From the NCBI RefSeq assembly GCF_002387245.1, contig NZ_DGLD01000018.1, forward strand, positions 44,378 through 108,377: DNA of 64,000 nucleotides, written 5' to 3'. Shown here piece after piece: positions 25,098 to 32,703 of this stretch; the stretch's first letter is position 1; each line of letters starts with the position of its first letter. Under the pieces are notes generated by a model. That model made no database searches. It worked only from the letters and a program-made list of their open reading frames with translations, and had not been told where the DNA came from. The translations under genes and the position numbers were made by a program. Source of the DNA: Brevundimonas sp. UBA4553. Its GTDB lineage: Bacteria > Pseudomonadota > Alphaproteobacteria > Caulobacterales > Caulobacteraceae.

Positions 25098-25288
25098 CAG
25101 TTCTCGCTCCAGTAATATTGGTCTTCGTAGAGGGCGTCCGCTGGTGTCGGCATTGGATCTGACCCGCGCGTGTCGTCGTTCGCTTCCCACGACCCAGCCG
25201 ACATCGACCAAGCCTCAAGCGGCGTGATGACGTATGGAGAGCGCAACAGCAGGAAGGTGTATCGAAGACGCCAAATCAGCTTGCTCAT
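25097..25288 (-). CDS. Small phage protein of unknown function
   Basis: A 63-residue protein with a basic, hydrophobic N-terminus (MSKLIWRLRYTFLLLRSP) and an acidic C-terminus (ALYEDQYYWSEN). No family recognised. It is coupled to both neighbours: its ATG overlaps the preceding stop by four bases and its stop overlaps the Lar-like start (TGATG). Confidence 0.55.
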   Translation of the reverse strand: MSKLIWRLRYTFLLLRSPYVITPLEAWSMSAGSWEANDDTRGSDPMPTPADALYEDQYYWSEN

Positions 25289-25485
25289 TCCCCCGCCTCC
25301 CCAGGTGCTGCGGAGAGGGCTTGGCGGGCGGCGGCGTCACGACGGAAAGATGCGTCATCGACGAACACTCCCGCCCCGCAGTCCGGACAAGAGACCAAGG
25401 CGTGATCTTCATCGGTCGGCGGTGTGTATGAGAGATCGTACGGTTCGGGCCAGGTCGTACTTGGCTCGCCAGTGCAAAACTGCAC
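25285..25485 (-). CDS. Small CxxC-containing phage protein
   Basis: If started at GTG 25485 it has 66 residues, with one CPDCGA knuckle in the middle and an Ala/Arg-rich end. A longer open frame reaches 25656 but would run antisense through the tail-fibre start, so the short form is preferred. It is coupled by a 4-base overlap to the next leftward gene. Function not recognised. Confidence 0.42.
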   Translation of the reverse strand: MQFCTGEPSTTWPEPYDLSYTPPTDEDHALVSCPDCGAGVFVDDASFRRDAAARQALSAAPGEAGE

Positions 25486-25552
25486 GGTGACGGTAGATCG
25501 ATTAGTCGTTGGCGCCAGGGAAAGCCAGTTCTCTAGGGCTGCCCCCCTCTCG

Positions 25553-27343
25553 ATGCCTGCGCTCAATGCCGACAGCAACAAAGGGACGGCGCGCCAGCAA
25601 GACCTGATGCGCCTGATCCGCCGCGCGATCATCCAGCCAGTGGGTGCCGACCCCATATCGCCACAGGATGTGATCGACGCGGCCCAAGCCGTCGCGGGGA
25701 AGCTGAATGTTGATTTCTCAAACCTGTCGGTGACGGGTCAGGCCGTCTTGGACGGCAAGGCGCTATCCAACCTGTCGAACCTGCAGCCGGTCAACTATTT
25801 GCTTGGTGGCCCACTTATAACGTTCGACCCGGTCGGCAACGGTTGGCCAACCAAAGGTCATTTCCATCTATTGTTTGACGACACAAACGAAAGCGTCAGC
25901 GTTCGCCAGTTCGATTTCGCCCTGGGAGCCAACTATTCTAAGGGCACGCCCGGCACCGGGGGTGGGAGCGAAAGCGGCCCTGGAGACGAGGGCGGCAAGG
26001 TGTTGCTCTACGGTGGGGTCAATATGCGTTCTGGCTGCTACAAAGCCTGGACGATGAACTTGTTAATGCACCTCGACACAGGTGTCACGCCTGAGTTCGT
26101 CAACATCGTCGAGTTCGACATCGACAATCACTCTGGCTCAGACTTTGGCGCCGGCATCGGAGCGGCCGGAATCGCGGCTCCCTCCGTCTATGGCGTTACC
26201 GTCAACGGCGGCAATCCGGGCAACAATACCGTAACTGCGGGGCACGCCCTGCTGGGATCGGGTATGGGGCCAATCTACGAACGCGGCTATATGGTTGGTC
26301 CTGGCTCAACCAAGCAAGCGGCCTATGATGACTATTCGAACGCGACCGCATCTTATCGCGATCTCGGCAATCACGCCTATGGCGCGGATTTCTCCGGCAC
26401 CTATTCCGCACTTGGCGTGCGCCTGCCTAATGGGGTCTCTTACGGCGCCAAGCGCGCCGACAACACCAACGCGTCGCTGGCAGTGCTAGACGCCTCCAAC
26501 AACCTTCGCCTTGGCGAGACCGGTGTCACTGACATTTTTGTCGGTGCCTCAATCTACCCCAATACGGACAACCAGAAGGCCGTCGGGGGCGCATCACAAC
26601 GCTTCACCACGATCTATCTGGCTAACAACCCGACCGTCAGTAGCGATCCCATGCAGAAAACCGGCATGACGGGGCTGTCTGAGGAAGCCCGTTCCGCCGT
26701 GTTCGAAAGGGTCAGCGGATATTCCTATCGGTTCAAAGTCGGGGGGACAGTGCCGGTCGTGCGGCGTGAGCCGCGTTTGGTCCAGGCCAGCGAAATCGCC
26801 TGGGGCTCTCATGAGGTGATTGAGGTGGTGGACGGCATCGCGACCCGCCGTATCGAAATGGTAAAGCAGGAAAACCTTCTGTGGGACGAAGCGCCCCTGC
26901 TAGACGAGCAGGGTAATCCTGTCATGCATGAGATCCGGGAACTGGATCTAGATGATGCTGGTCAGCCCCGCATGATCCGCATGACGACTCCGAAGTTCGA
27001 CGAGGCGGGAAATCCAGTTATCGGCGCTGACGGCCGTCAGGAAGATCAGGTTGTCGAGGTTCCAGCAAAGCGCAAGCGCATGGTTCAACAGACCTATCGC
27101 ATTCCCCGCATGGTGGAAAAGGAGGTCGACGTTGAGGCGCAGGAAAGCCGTCCTGGACGGCGTCAACACTTCGGCTTCGACGCCAGCGAGTGGGCCAAGA
27201 TAGGCGAAGACCTAGGCTGCGACTTTGGCGGCTACGTCGAAGGCGATGGGGGCGAAATGATGATACGACCCGACTACCTGCTTCCTTTCCTCTGGGAAGA
27301 GGTCAAGGCGTTGCGAGCGAAAGTGGCCGCCCTGAACCCCTAA
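25553..27343 (+). CDS. Phage tail-fibre-like protein with C-terminal peptidase S74-like chaperone domain
   Basis: A 596-residue protein. The N-terminus is short and helical (DSNKGTARQQDLMRLIRRAI), followed by a repetitive glycine/asparagine-rich shaft (LSNLSNLQPVNYLLGG). The end resembles the auto-cleaving intramolecular chaperone of tail spikes: SSDPMQKTGMTGL with an SD dyad, SGYSYRF, then HFGFDASEW and YLLPFLWEEVKALRAKVAAL. About 100 charged residues (26,800-27,130) are inserted between these halves. The open frame runs back to 25424, but ATG 25553 is the first sensible start; it lacks a strong ribosome site. No tail-tube, baseplate or chaperone gene accompanies it, so it is an orphan structural gene. 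Confidence 0.75.
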   Translation: MPALNADSNKGTARQQDLMRLIRRAIIQPVGADPISPQDVIDAAQAVAGKLNVDFSNLSVTGQAVLDGKALSNLSNLQPVNYLLGGPLITFDPVGNGWPTKGHFHLLFDDTNESVSVRQFDFALGANYSKGTPGTGGGSESGPGDEGGKVLLYGGVNMRSGCYKAWTMNLLMHLDTGVTPEFVNIVEFDIDNHSGSDFGAGIGAAGIAAPSVYGVTVNGGNPGNNTVTAGHALLGSGMGPIYERGYMVGPGSTKQAAYDDYSNATASYRDLGNHAYGADFSGTYSALGVRLPNGVSYGAKRADNTNASLAVLDASNNLRLGETGVTDIFVGASIYPNTDNQKAVGGASQRFTTIYLANNPTVSSDPMQKTGMTGLSEEARSAVFERVSGYSYRFKVGGTVPVVRREPRLVQASEIAWGSHEVIEVVDGIATRRIEMVKQENLLWDEAPLLDEQGNPVMHEIRELDLDDAGQPRMIRMTTPKFDEAGNPVIGADGRQEDQVVEVPAKRKRMVQQTYRIPRMVEKEVDVEAQESRPGRRQHFGFDASEWAKIGEDLGCDFGGYVEGDGGEMMIRPDYLLPFLWEEVKALRAKVAALNP

Positions 27344-28275
27344 CGCTCCCCGTGCGAATAGCCGAGGTCGTAAACGTCAGCCGTGTTGGCTGCCCACTCG
27401 ACCTTCGGCTCGCCGACCTTCCTGACCAAGCACGCGCTCACCAGATGGTTCATGGATGTGCTGACGTCCTCATGGCCAGCTTCTCCGATGAGTTTGGGGA
27501 CCACGAAGGCCGGGTACCGGTACTGCGCATCGACAACTTCAAACCCGGTGTGGGCGTTAAAAAGCGCACTCCAGGCGTTCTTCGAAAATCGCCAGAAGTC
27601 CCATGGCTCATCGTGAAGAGGATAAGCCGAATGCGACTGGATATAGGCCAGGCCGCCAGGCTTCAGTACCTTGCCCATTTCGATGGCCACCTTCCACGGC
27701 ATCAAAAGGTGCTCGAAAACTGAGATCGAGAAAATGTAGTCGAACCGCTTGTCGATCACGTCCGACATGCTGTGGGCATCACCGACCACATCAACATTCG
27801 GGCCGGAGGTGATGTCGATCCCGGTGTATTCGATGTCGTCAGGGAACAGGCCGCGATAGGAGTTTCCGCTCCTGGCGCGACTGCCGAGTTCCAGCAGGCT
27901 CCCCTTGGTCTCATGGACCTTGCTGATGAAACCCTCGATCAGGGCTTTGCCCGCATAGTCTTCCCCAGCGATGATGAATCTAGCTGGATCGGTCAGCACC
28001 ACGTCGATCCGCAACTGAACCGTGAGTCGAGTGCGGTCTATCCTTCCTTCGGGCAGCATGGCGACCAGCACAAAACCCCAAGTCGCTGCGTCGGGTTCGT
28101 CGAAGAAAGAAGCGACGTCAGCCCTAACGACTCTTTCCGTCATGAACGGCAGATCTCTGCCGTCCAAGAGGATGCGGGGGGACAGAGCTCGCGCCCAGCC
28201 ACCGATGTACAGAGCGCGCCCGAGAATCGACACCTGATCAAGATTGTAGTCGAGAGCGTCATCGCTGATGGGCAT
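27340..28275 (-). CDS. SAM-dependent class I methyltransferase with extra N-terminal domain
   Basis: About 311 residues from ATG 28275. The first ~115 residues form a separate domain (LGRALYIGGWARAL, LPFMTERVVRADVA) that I do not recognise. The rest is a Methyltransf_11-type domain: motif I SLLELGSRARSGNSYRG, acidic motif II YTGIDITSGPNVDVVGDAH, FDYIFSISVFEHLLMPWKVA and LKPGGLAYIQSHS. Substrate unknown; relatives often act on sugars or surface polysaccharides. The stop overlaps the tail-fibre stop by four bases, and a 55-codon ORF ends four bases before the ATG. Confidence 0.8.
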   Translation of the reverse strand: MPISDDALDYNLDQVSILGRALYIGGWARALSPRILLDGRDLPFMTERVVRADVASFFDEPDAATWGFVLVAMLPEGRIDRTRLTVQLRIDVVLTDPARFIIAGEDYAGKALIEGFISKVHETKGSLLELGSRARSGNSYRGLFPDDIEYTGIDITSGPNVDVVGDAHSMSDVIDKRFDYIFSISVFEHLLMPWKVAIEMGKVLKPGGLAYIQSHSAYPLHDEPWDFWRFSKNAWSALFNAHTGFEVVDAQYRYPAFVVPKLIGEAGHEDVSTSMNHLVSACLVRKVGEPKVEWAANTADVYDLGYSHGER

Positions 28276-28279
28276 GGTG

Positions 28280-28447
28280 TCAGTGTCTCGTCGAGGACGC
28301 CGGGCGCGATGCCAGCTTATGTGAATCCATGGGTTCGCCATGAGGATCTCGATCCTCTGAACGGGCTACCTCTTTCCATCCGTGCTTGCGAAACGCTTCC
28401 TGAATGTTCCGCCACGTCCGGGCGGCGGGATCGTCTTTCTTGCTCAT
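28280..28447 (-). CDS. Small ORF upstream of the methyltransferase
   Basis: A 55-codon ORF starting MSKKDDPAARTWRNIQEAF and ending four bases before the methyltransferase ATG. An AGG eight bases upstream of its ATG is a plausible ribosome site. It is highly charged and resembles no family I know. The tight spacing suggests translational coupling to the methyltransferase. It may be a leader peptide or an unannotated phage protein. Confidence 0.42.
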   Translation of the reverse strand: MSKKDDPAARTWRNIQEAFRKHGWKEVARSEDRDPHGEPMDSHKLASRPASSTRH

Positions 28448-28538
28448 AAATCAAACCTAGCGGCCTGACCTTCCCGCGCAACCCTTTGTCGCTTCAAGCG
28501 GTGCATTCCAGTCGTGGGAACAACCGCGATTATGCGGC

Positions 28539-28832
28539 ATGACCTCCGCGCGTCCCCAAAAGCTAGATTTGATCATCGGCGCCGCAGCCGCAATCGAGCA
28601 CTCGCGATGGCCGAACCGTCTGAACTATCTGGCCGGTTTGACCGGCGTGCTCGTGGTGATCTTGGGCCTATCGATCTATTTCGACAAACCCGCCTTCGTT
28701 GTCTCGACACTTGCCTGGATGATCGTCTTCGCGGCGACCCTGACCGTGGTCACGCCGTCGGCCGAACAGATGACGAAGATGCTGGCGCAGGTGGCCGCCA
28801 TTCGCGCGGGAACGAAGGGCGATGCGTCGTGA
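28539..28832 (+). CDS. Two-helix membrane protein, holin candidate
   Basis: A 97-residue protein with two hydrophobic helices (about residues 28-48, LAGLTGVLVVILGLSIYF, and 52-72) separated by a short turn. The charged N-terminus and a short charged tail fit a class II holin topology. Its stop overlaps the GTG start of the endolysin (GTGA), the usual holin-endolysin arrangement. The holin role rests on topology and position only. Confidence 0.55.
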   Translation: MTSARPQKLDLIIGAAAAIEHSRWPNRLNYLAGLTGVLVVILGLSIYFDKPAFVVSTLAWMIVFAATLTVVTPSAEQMTKMLAQVAAIRAGTKGDAS

Positions 28833-29443
28833 GCGTGATTTCAGACGACGCTTTCGTTCGGCTATTTCAGGAACGCTTTGGCCTGACGGTGGATGGCTGG
28901 GCCGGGCGCGATACGGTCGCCAAGCTGAACGACCTGAAACCGCCGACGATCACGGCGGCGGACCTTTTCGCGATCCCGGCTGACTATTGGCCGATGCTGT
29001 CGAAGATCGAGAGCGACGACAGACCCTACATACAGGCCAAATCGTCGACGGCTTCCGGCCTCTATCAGTTCATCCTCAAAAGTTGGGTTGGTGAGGGCGG
29101 CGCCTGGGGCAAGGACGCCAAGGGCGAGTATATCCGTCGCCCGGCGTTCGGCGGTCTGAAGCCGTCGCCCGAAGAGCAGTTGCAGCGCGTCAAGACCTTC
29201 ACGGCCAAGAACGTCACCTATCTGCGCGAGCGCGGCATCCCGATTAACAAGGCGTCTCTCTATGCCGCGCACTTCTTCGGACCAGTGACGGCGGCGGCGG
29301 TGATCGCCGCCGATGTGGAAGCCCGTGCGGATCTGATCGCAGGGGAAGCCGCGACGAAGGCGAACCGATCGATACTGGAAGACAAGACGGTGGGCCAGTT
29401 CCTGAGCTGGCTGAAGGGCAAGACTGGCGAGTGGGCGCGATGA
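28829..29443 (+). CDS. Phage endolysin, SLT-type lytic transglycosylase
   Basis: A 204-residue lysis enzyme started at GTG 28829, overlapping the upstream stop. The N-terminal ~45 residues resemble a peptidoglycan-binding repeat (FGLTVDGWAGRDTVAKLN). The catalytic domain has the transglycosylase glutamate in MLSKIESDDRPYIQAKSS followed by ASGLYQFILKSW, and later YAAHFFGPVTAAAVI. No signal peptide is seen, so it depends on a holin for export. It overlaps the downstream inner-spanin gene by four bases if the latter starts at 29440. Confidence 0.82.
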   Translation: MSVISDDAFVRLFQERFGLTVDGWAGRDTVAKLNDLKPPTITAADLFAIPADYWPMLSKIESDDRPYIQAKSSTASGLYQFILKSWVGEGGAWGKDAKGEYIRRPAFGGLKPSPEEQLQRVKTFTAKNVTYLRERGIPINKASLYAAHFFGPVTAAAVIAADVEARADLIAGEAATKANRSILEDKTVGQFLSWLKGKTGEWAR

Positions 29444-29736
29444 ACTGGCTGATCGAGAACGTCCCGTTCATCGTCCTTTTCGCCGCCGGCGTCGCTCTGG
29501 TGGCGGTCGCATGGCGGCTGCTGGGGATCAGAGGGGCGTTCGGCGCCCTCGCCTTCCTCGCCACCGTCCTGCTGTTCCGTGAGGGCCGCAAGGACGGCCG
29601 CCAATCTCAAGTCACGAAAGACCGAGCCGATGCAGACCGCGCCATTCGGAAAGCCGACGACGCCCGCGTTGATGCTGCTGTGCGCGATGCTGACCCTGAA
29701 CGGTTGCGCCAGTCTGACGGGTTCCGCCGTGATTGA
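29440..29736 (+). CDS. Rz-like inner-membrane spanin
   Basis: A 98-residue protein with N-terminal hydrophobic helices (VPFIVLFAAGVALVAVAW and a second segment GALAFLATVLLF), then a charged helical tail (DRADADRAIRKADDARVDAAV). This is the layout of an inner spanin. The Rz1-like gene begins inside it in another frame. ATG 29440 overlaps the endolysin stop. Two membrane segments instead of one is slightly atypical. Confidence 0.6.
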   Translation: MNWLIENVPFIVLFAAGVALVAVAWRLLGIRGAFGALAFLATVLLFREGRKDGRQSQVTKDRADADRAIRKADDARVDAAVRDADPERLRQSDGFRRD

Positions 29737-29881
29737 GGCCCCGGTCGCGGGCGCCAACACCTTCTGCGCAATCGCCAAGCCGATCACATGGTCGAGCCGC
29801 GATACTGATGAAACGATCCGGGGCGTGAAGGAACACAACGCCGTCGGGGTACGCTTATGCCACTGGGAGGGCGCCGGGTGA
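29630..29881 (+). CDS. Rz1-like outer-membrane spanin lipoprotein, nested start
   Basis: An 83-residue protein starting at ATG 29630, 107 bases inside the inner-spanin gene in another frame. It has a lipoprotein signal with lipobox LTLNGC, so the mature chain begins with a lipidated cysteine. The mature part contains AKPITWSSRDTDETIRGVK and NAVGVRLC, a pattern common in phage lysis proteins partly overlapping Rz. A basic N-terminus and nested position support an outer spanin. Confidence 0.65.
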   Translation: MQTAPFGKPTTPALMLLCAMLTLNGCASLTGSAVIEAPVAGANTFCAIAKPITWSSRDTDETIRGVKEHNAVGVRLCHWEGAG

Positions 29882-30192
29882 CGACGGGGAAGCAGACGGT
29901 GGCCGGAGCTTACGCCAAGATTGAGAGCCATGAGCGCGAGTGCACCTTGCGCTATGAGGCCCTTGGCGGCGCGATCAGTGACGTGAAGGGCGAGACGGAG
30001 GCCATCAAGAAGGGCATCCGCATGGCGCTCGGGATGCTGGCTACCATTGTAGTCAGCCTGATTGCCTGGTTGGGCAGCCAGCTTTACGGATATGTGCAGC
30101 GTGACATCGCGGCAGCCCGTCCTCCGGCGGTCGCACAGGCGCACCAGACCGTCGGACTCGCCTCGACCGCGCCAGTCATTTCAAGGCCTTAG
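29878..30192 (+). CDS. XhlA-like single-span phage protein
   Basis: A 104-residue protein from GTG 29878, which overlaps the Rz1-like stop (GTGA). It has a helical N-terminal half (AYAKIESHERECTLRYEAL, SDVKGETEAIKKG) followed by one membrane helix (MALGMLATIVVSLIAWLG) and a Pro/Ala-rich tail. The layout is like haemolysin XhlA-type proteins found beside phage lysis genes. It ends 58 bp before the distal att repeat; nothing is recognised in that gap. Confidence 0.5.
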   Translation: MTTGKQTVAGAYAKIESHERECTLRYEALGGAISDVKGETEAIKKGIRMALGMLATIVVSLIAWLGSQLYGYVQRDIAAARPPAVAQAHQTVGLASTAPVISRP

Positions 30193-30250
30193 CTGGCCGG
30201 AACCGACCGGGAACAGTTGGGTCGATCCGTTCTAGTTCAATAGCTTGCCA

Positions 30251-30293
30251 CCGCTTAGAAGGCGGGTGCTCTATCCGGTTGAGCTAAGGGCGC
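30251..30293. repeat. att direct repeat, distal copy (tRNA-Arg 5' half remnant)
   Basis: The second 43-bp core copy, ending 30 bp before the stop of the NDUFS4-like gene. It carries the acceptor 5' strand, the D-arm and the anticodon arm but no T-arm or 3' acceptor strand, so it cannot make a tRNA. It is the part of the original tRNA gene left next to its native upstream sequence. Confidence 0.93.
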
Positions 30294-30323
30294 CTCGGCC
30301 TGGACCGCAGCGGTCGCCCGAAC

Positions 30324-30629
30324 CTAGTGGGTCCAGGACTGCTTGCGGTTGGTGGCGAAGTTGTCGGCGTAGGCCTTGAGGATCAGCGGCGCGTCCTGCG
30401 GCTCGTGCAGGCGGAAGGCGATGCCGTGACGCTCGGCGTACTCAACGGCCTCTTCCTTGGTTTCGAAGTTCAACCGCACCTGACCGTTCATGTCGGTCGT
30501 GCTGGTCCAGCCGGTCAGCGGGTCTTGGGTGCGGGCGGAAGCCGGTTCGAACTCCAGACGCCAGTCGTGGGTCTTGGCCTTGCCCGACTGCATCGCGGTC
30601 TTGGCCGGGCGATAGATGCGAGCGAGCAT
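30324..30629 (-). CDS. ETC complex I accessory subunit, NDUFS4-like
   Basis: A 101-residue member of the 18-kDa (NDUFS4/AQDQ) family of NADH:ubiquinone oxidoreductase accessory subunits found in alphaproteobacteria and mitochondria. Signatures are ARIYRPAKTAMQSGKAKT, WRLEFEP, DPLTGWTSTTDMNGQVRL, FETKEEAVEYAERHGI. ATG 30629 has AGGAT upstream; the longer frame to 30668 is less likely. It was the native upstream neighbour of tRNA-Arg before the element inserted. Confidence 0.9.
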   Translation of the reverse strand: MLARIYRPAKTAMQSGKAKTHDWRLEFEPASARTQDPLTGWTSTTDMNGQVRLNFETKEEAVEYAERHGIAFRLHEPQDAPLILKAYADNFATNRKQSWTH

Positions 30630-30708
30630 GGGAGGAATCCTTCGGCGACGGGTCTTGGCCGGGTCCATAACCCGACCTCGTCGCCTGGTCCAGCCATCCG
30701 CAGCCAGA

Positions 30709-31011
30709 TCAGGCGGCCAGCGTGCTCGAACCGGCGTCGATCCAGCGGCGTGCGGCGCGCTGGGCCTCGGCGATCTCGTCGTGCTCCATCTCCTGGCTCA
30801 GGTCGCGGCGATACTCGCGCGCCTCGACCGATCCCTTCATGGACGCCAGGTTGAAGATCATATGGGCCGAAACCCTATCGACGGGGCAGCCGTCCAGCCC
30901 GGCCGAATAGGCCAGACCCAGCCGGAACAGGGCGTCCCCGTCCATGTCGATCGTGGGCAGCGGCAGCGCTGCGGTTTCGATGGTCTCAGGCGCGGTTTGG
31001 TGCGCGGTCAT
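30709..31011 (-). CDS. Small Sel1-like helical protein
   Basis: A 100-residue protein starting at ATG 31011 with GGAGA eight bases upstream. It contains what reads as one Sel1/TPR-like helical pair (ALFRLGLAYSAGLDGCPVDR, VSAHMIFNLASMKGS) and a charged C-terminal helix. Function unknown. The Sel1 assignment is by eye from the LGxxY-G-D-A-A pattern and is tentative. Confidence 0.6.
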   Translation of the reverse strand: MTAHQTAPETIETAALPLPTIDMDGDALFRLGLAYSAGLDGCPVDRVSAHMIFNLASMKGSVEAREYRRDLSQEMEHDEIAEAQRAARRWIDAGSSTLAA

Positions 31012-31087
31012 GTCGGTTCTCCAGGCCTTGGTCATTCTGACCGTGCCGTTCGAACTGCATTCAAATACCGCCGGTTTGAAATTAGAG

Positions 31088-31813
31088 TTAACGCGCCCGC
31101 TGGCCGAAAAGAACACGCCGCGCCGCCTCGGCCGCCTGGCCGGACGCGGCCAGATTGGCGCGCAATTGCTCACCTACGCCCCTGCCTGCTCTGACCGCCG
31201 GTCGCGCTCCGACCCGCTCCATCCAGGCGGCCAGATGCGGAAACTCGGCCAGATCCTGCCCCTGGTGCGCCGGCAGGATCCACGGCCAGATCGCCATGTC
31301 GGCGATGGAGTAGTCCCCGGCGACATAGTCCCGATCCGCCAGCCTCCTGTTCAGGACGCCATACAGCCGATGCGTCTCGTTGGTGTAGCGCTGCACGCCA
31401 TAGGCGATCTGACGCTGGTCCCTGATCATCGCGGGCGCGTACTGGCGGAAATGGTGCGTCTGGCCCGCCATCGGCCCCAGACCGCCTACCTGCCAGAACA
31501 GCCACTGATCGACCTCGACCCTCGCCCGCAGGTCGGAAGGATAGAACTGGCCCGACTTCAGACCCAGGTATTGCAGGATGGCTCCGGACTCGAAGATCGA
31601 CAGCGGGGCGCCGCCGGGACCGTCAGGATCAACGATGGCGGGCATCCGGCCATTGGGGCTGATGGCTTGAAACGCAGACTCGAACTGCTCGCCCGCCCCG
31701 ATGTTCACCGGCCTGACGACATAGGGCAAACCCATCTCCTCCAGCGCGATGGAGATCTTCCACCCGTTCGGTGTGGGCCAGTACCAGAGCTCGATCGGCT
31801 GGGTCATCGTCAT
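31088..31813 (-). CDS. Glutathione S-transferase family protein (Ure2p/YfcG-like)
   Basis: A 241-residue protein. The N-terminal thioredoxin-like domain has WPTPNGWKISIALEEMGLPY, followed by SPNGRMPAIVD and the glutathione-binding FESGAILQYL; the helical C-terminal domain has DYSIADMAIWPW. The TPNGWK start is typical of Ure2p-like or nu-class GSTs, often disulfide-bond reductases. The start may be ATG 31813 or ATG 31807; the GGAAGG site fits the second better. Confidence 0.88.
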   Translation of the reverse strand: MTMTQPIELWYWPTPNGWKISIALEEMGLPYVVRPVNIGAGEQFESAFQAISPNGRMPAIVDPDGPGGAPLSIFESGAILQYLGLKSGQFYPSDLRARVEVDQWLFWQVGGLGPMAGQTHHFRQYAPAMIRDQRQIAYGVQRYTNETHRLYGVLNRRLADRDYVAGDYSIADMAIWPWILPAHQGQDLAEFPHLAAWMERVGARPAVRAGRGVGEQLRANLAASGQAAEAARRVLFGQRAR

Positions 31814-31985
31814 CGCCTTCCACTCGCGTTCAGACGCCAGACATGGCCTGCGCCCGATGAACAGACAAGGCGCAAACCTGACATCCATGTTCAGGACGAG
31901 TTCATGCGCCGAACTCGAACCTGCGCTCCTGTTTCAACGGGCCGTCCGCAGCTTTCTTCGGCGCCCAGACTACGGAGACGTAGAG

Positions 31986-32540
31986 ATGAACCGCCTCACC
32001 AAGGCCGCCATCGTCGCCCTGGCGCTGACCACCACGGCCGCGCCGCTGGCGACCCAGGCGCAGAGCCGCGATCATCGCGAATATCGCCAGGACCGTCGCG
32101 ATGACCGCCACGATCGCCGGGATGATCGTCGCGAATGGCGCCAGGATCGACGTGACGACCGCCGTGAGTGGCGTCAGGACCGCCGCGACGACCGCCGGGA
32201 CTGGCGACAGGATCAGCGCCGGGTGGAACGCTGGGACCGCAACAATCGCGACTGGTGGCGGGGCCGGCCTGAGTTCCGCGACTATCGCGGCGCCCGCAAC
32301 GGCTACTGGTATGCGCCCGGCCGCGGCTACTACCGCGTCGATCCCCGCTATTACGGCTATCGTTGGCGTCAGGGCGGCTATCTGCCCTCCGCCTATCGCG
32401 GCTACTACGTGGACGACCCCTATTATTACAACCTGCGACCGGCCCCGCGCGGCTATCGCTACGTCCACGCCAATAACGACATCCTGCTGATCGCCGTCGC
32501 CACCGGCCTGATCGCCAGCGTGCTGCACGACGTCTACTAG
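31986..32540 (+). CDS. RcnB-family periplasmic protein with internal repeats
   Basis: A 184-residue secreted protein: signal peptide with AALATQA-like cleavage (ALTTTAAPLATQAQ), then an Arg/Asp-rich segment with about three imperfect copies of DRRDDRREWRQ, and a C-terminal RcnB domain (YRGARNGYWYAPGRGYYRVD, GGYLPSAYRGYYVDD, YRYVHANNDILLIAVATG). RcnB itself influences nickel/cobalt homeostasis in enterics; the role of alphaproteobacterial relatives is unclear. GGAG lies upstream of the ATG. A terminator hairpin follows, and a second RcnB-type gene lies downstream. Confidence 0.85.
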   Translation: MNRLTKAAIVALALTTTAAPLATQAQSRDHREYRQDRRDDRHDRRDDRREWRQDRRDDRREWRQDRRDDRRDWRQDQRRVERWDRNNRDWWRGRPEFRDYRGARNGYWYAPGRGYYRVDPRYYGYRWRQGGYLPSAYRGYYVDDPYYYNLRPAPRGYRYVHANNDILLIAVATGLIASVLHDVY

Positions 32541-32566
32541 AGCGTTCCGTCAGGACTCGGAAATCA

Positions 32567-32600
32567 CCCCGCAGAGCACGGCTCTGCGGGGTTTCATTTT
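32567..32600 (+). terminator. Rho-independent terminator after first RcnB-family gene
   Basis: An 11-bp perfect stem CCCCGCAGAGC/GCTCTGCGGGG with loop ACG is followed by TTTCATTTT. It lies 27 bp downstream of the stop codon. Confidence 0.85.
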
Positions 32601-32703
32601 GAAATGCTGCACGTTTCCAGCGATCCGCGTTCAGCCGTGGTTCATGGCGTCGACGTCAGATTGGTGGTCAAGCCGCCGGGATCGGCGTGCGAGGAAGACG
32701 ACC

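Larger units (their letters stand above)
21640..30293. mobile_element. 8.6-kb integrated phage-like element in tRNA-Arg(UCU)
   Basis: The element is delimited by identical 43-bp direct repeats (21640-21682 and 30251-30293) equal to the 5' half of tRNA-Arg. The tyrosine integrase gene is adjacent to the tRNA end. Cargo: excisionase-like protein, several small phage-type ORFs with stop/start overlaps, a Lar-like protein, tail fibre, methyltransferase, holin candidate, endolysin, nested spanins and an XhlA-like protein. Strand switches are frequent, unlike the flanking operons. No repressor, replication, terminase, portal, capsid or tail-tube gene is seen. Host sequence resumes as the metC end on the left and the NDUFS4-like gene on the right. 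It is a deleted prophage or a small helper-dependent element; which one is not decidable here. Confidence 0.88.

Noticed and set aside
25486..25656. Longer form of the small leftward CxxC protein starting at 25656
   Set aside because: The extra residues are antisense to the tail-fibre start and show no protein-like composition; GTG 25485 leaves a clean divergent gap.
30251..30293. Second tRNA-Arg gene
   Set aside because: Only the 5' half is present. The T-arm and 3' acceptor strand are missing, so it is an attachment-site remnant.
21640..30293. PICI-type satellite or gene transfer agent cluster
   Set aside because: No primase/replication, terminase-small or capsid-remodelling gene for a PICI, and none of the head and tail genes of a gene transfer agent. 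Only the general label of phage-derived element is supported.
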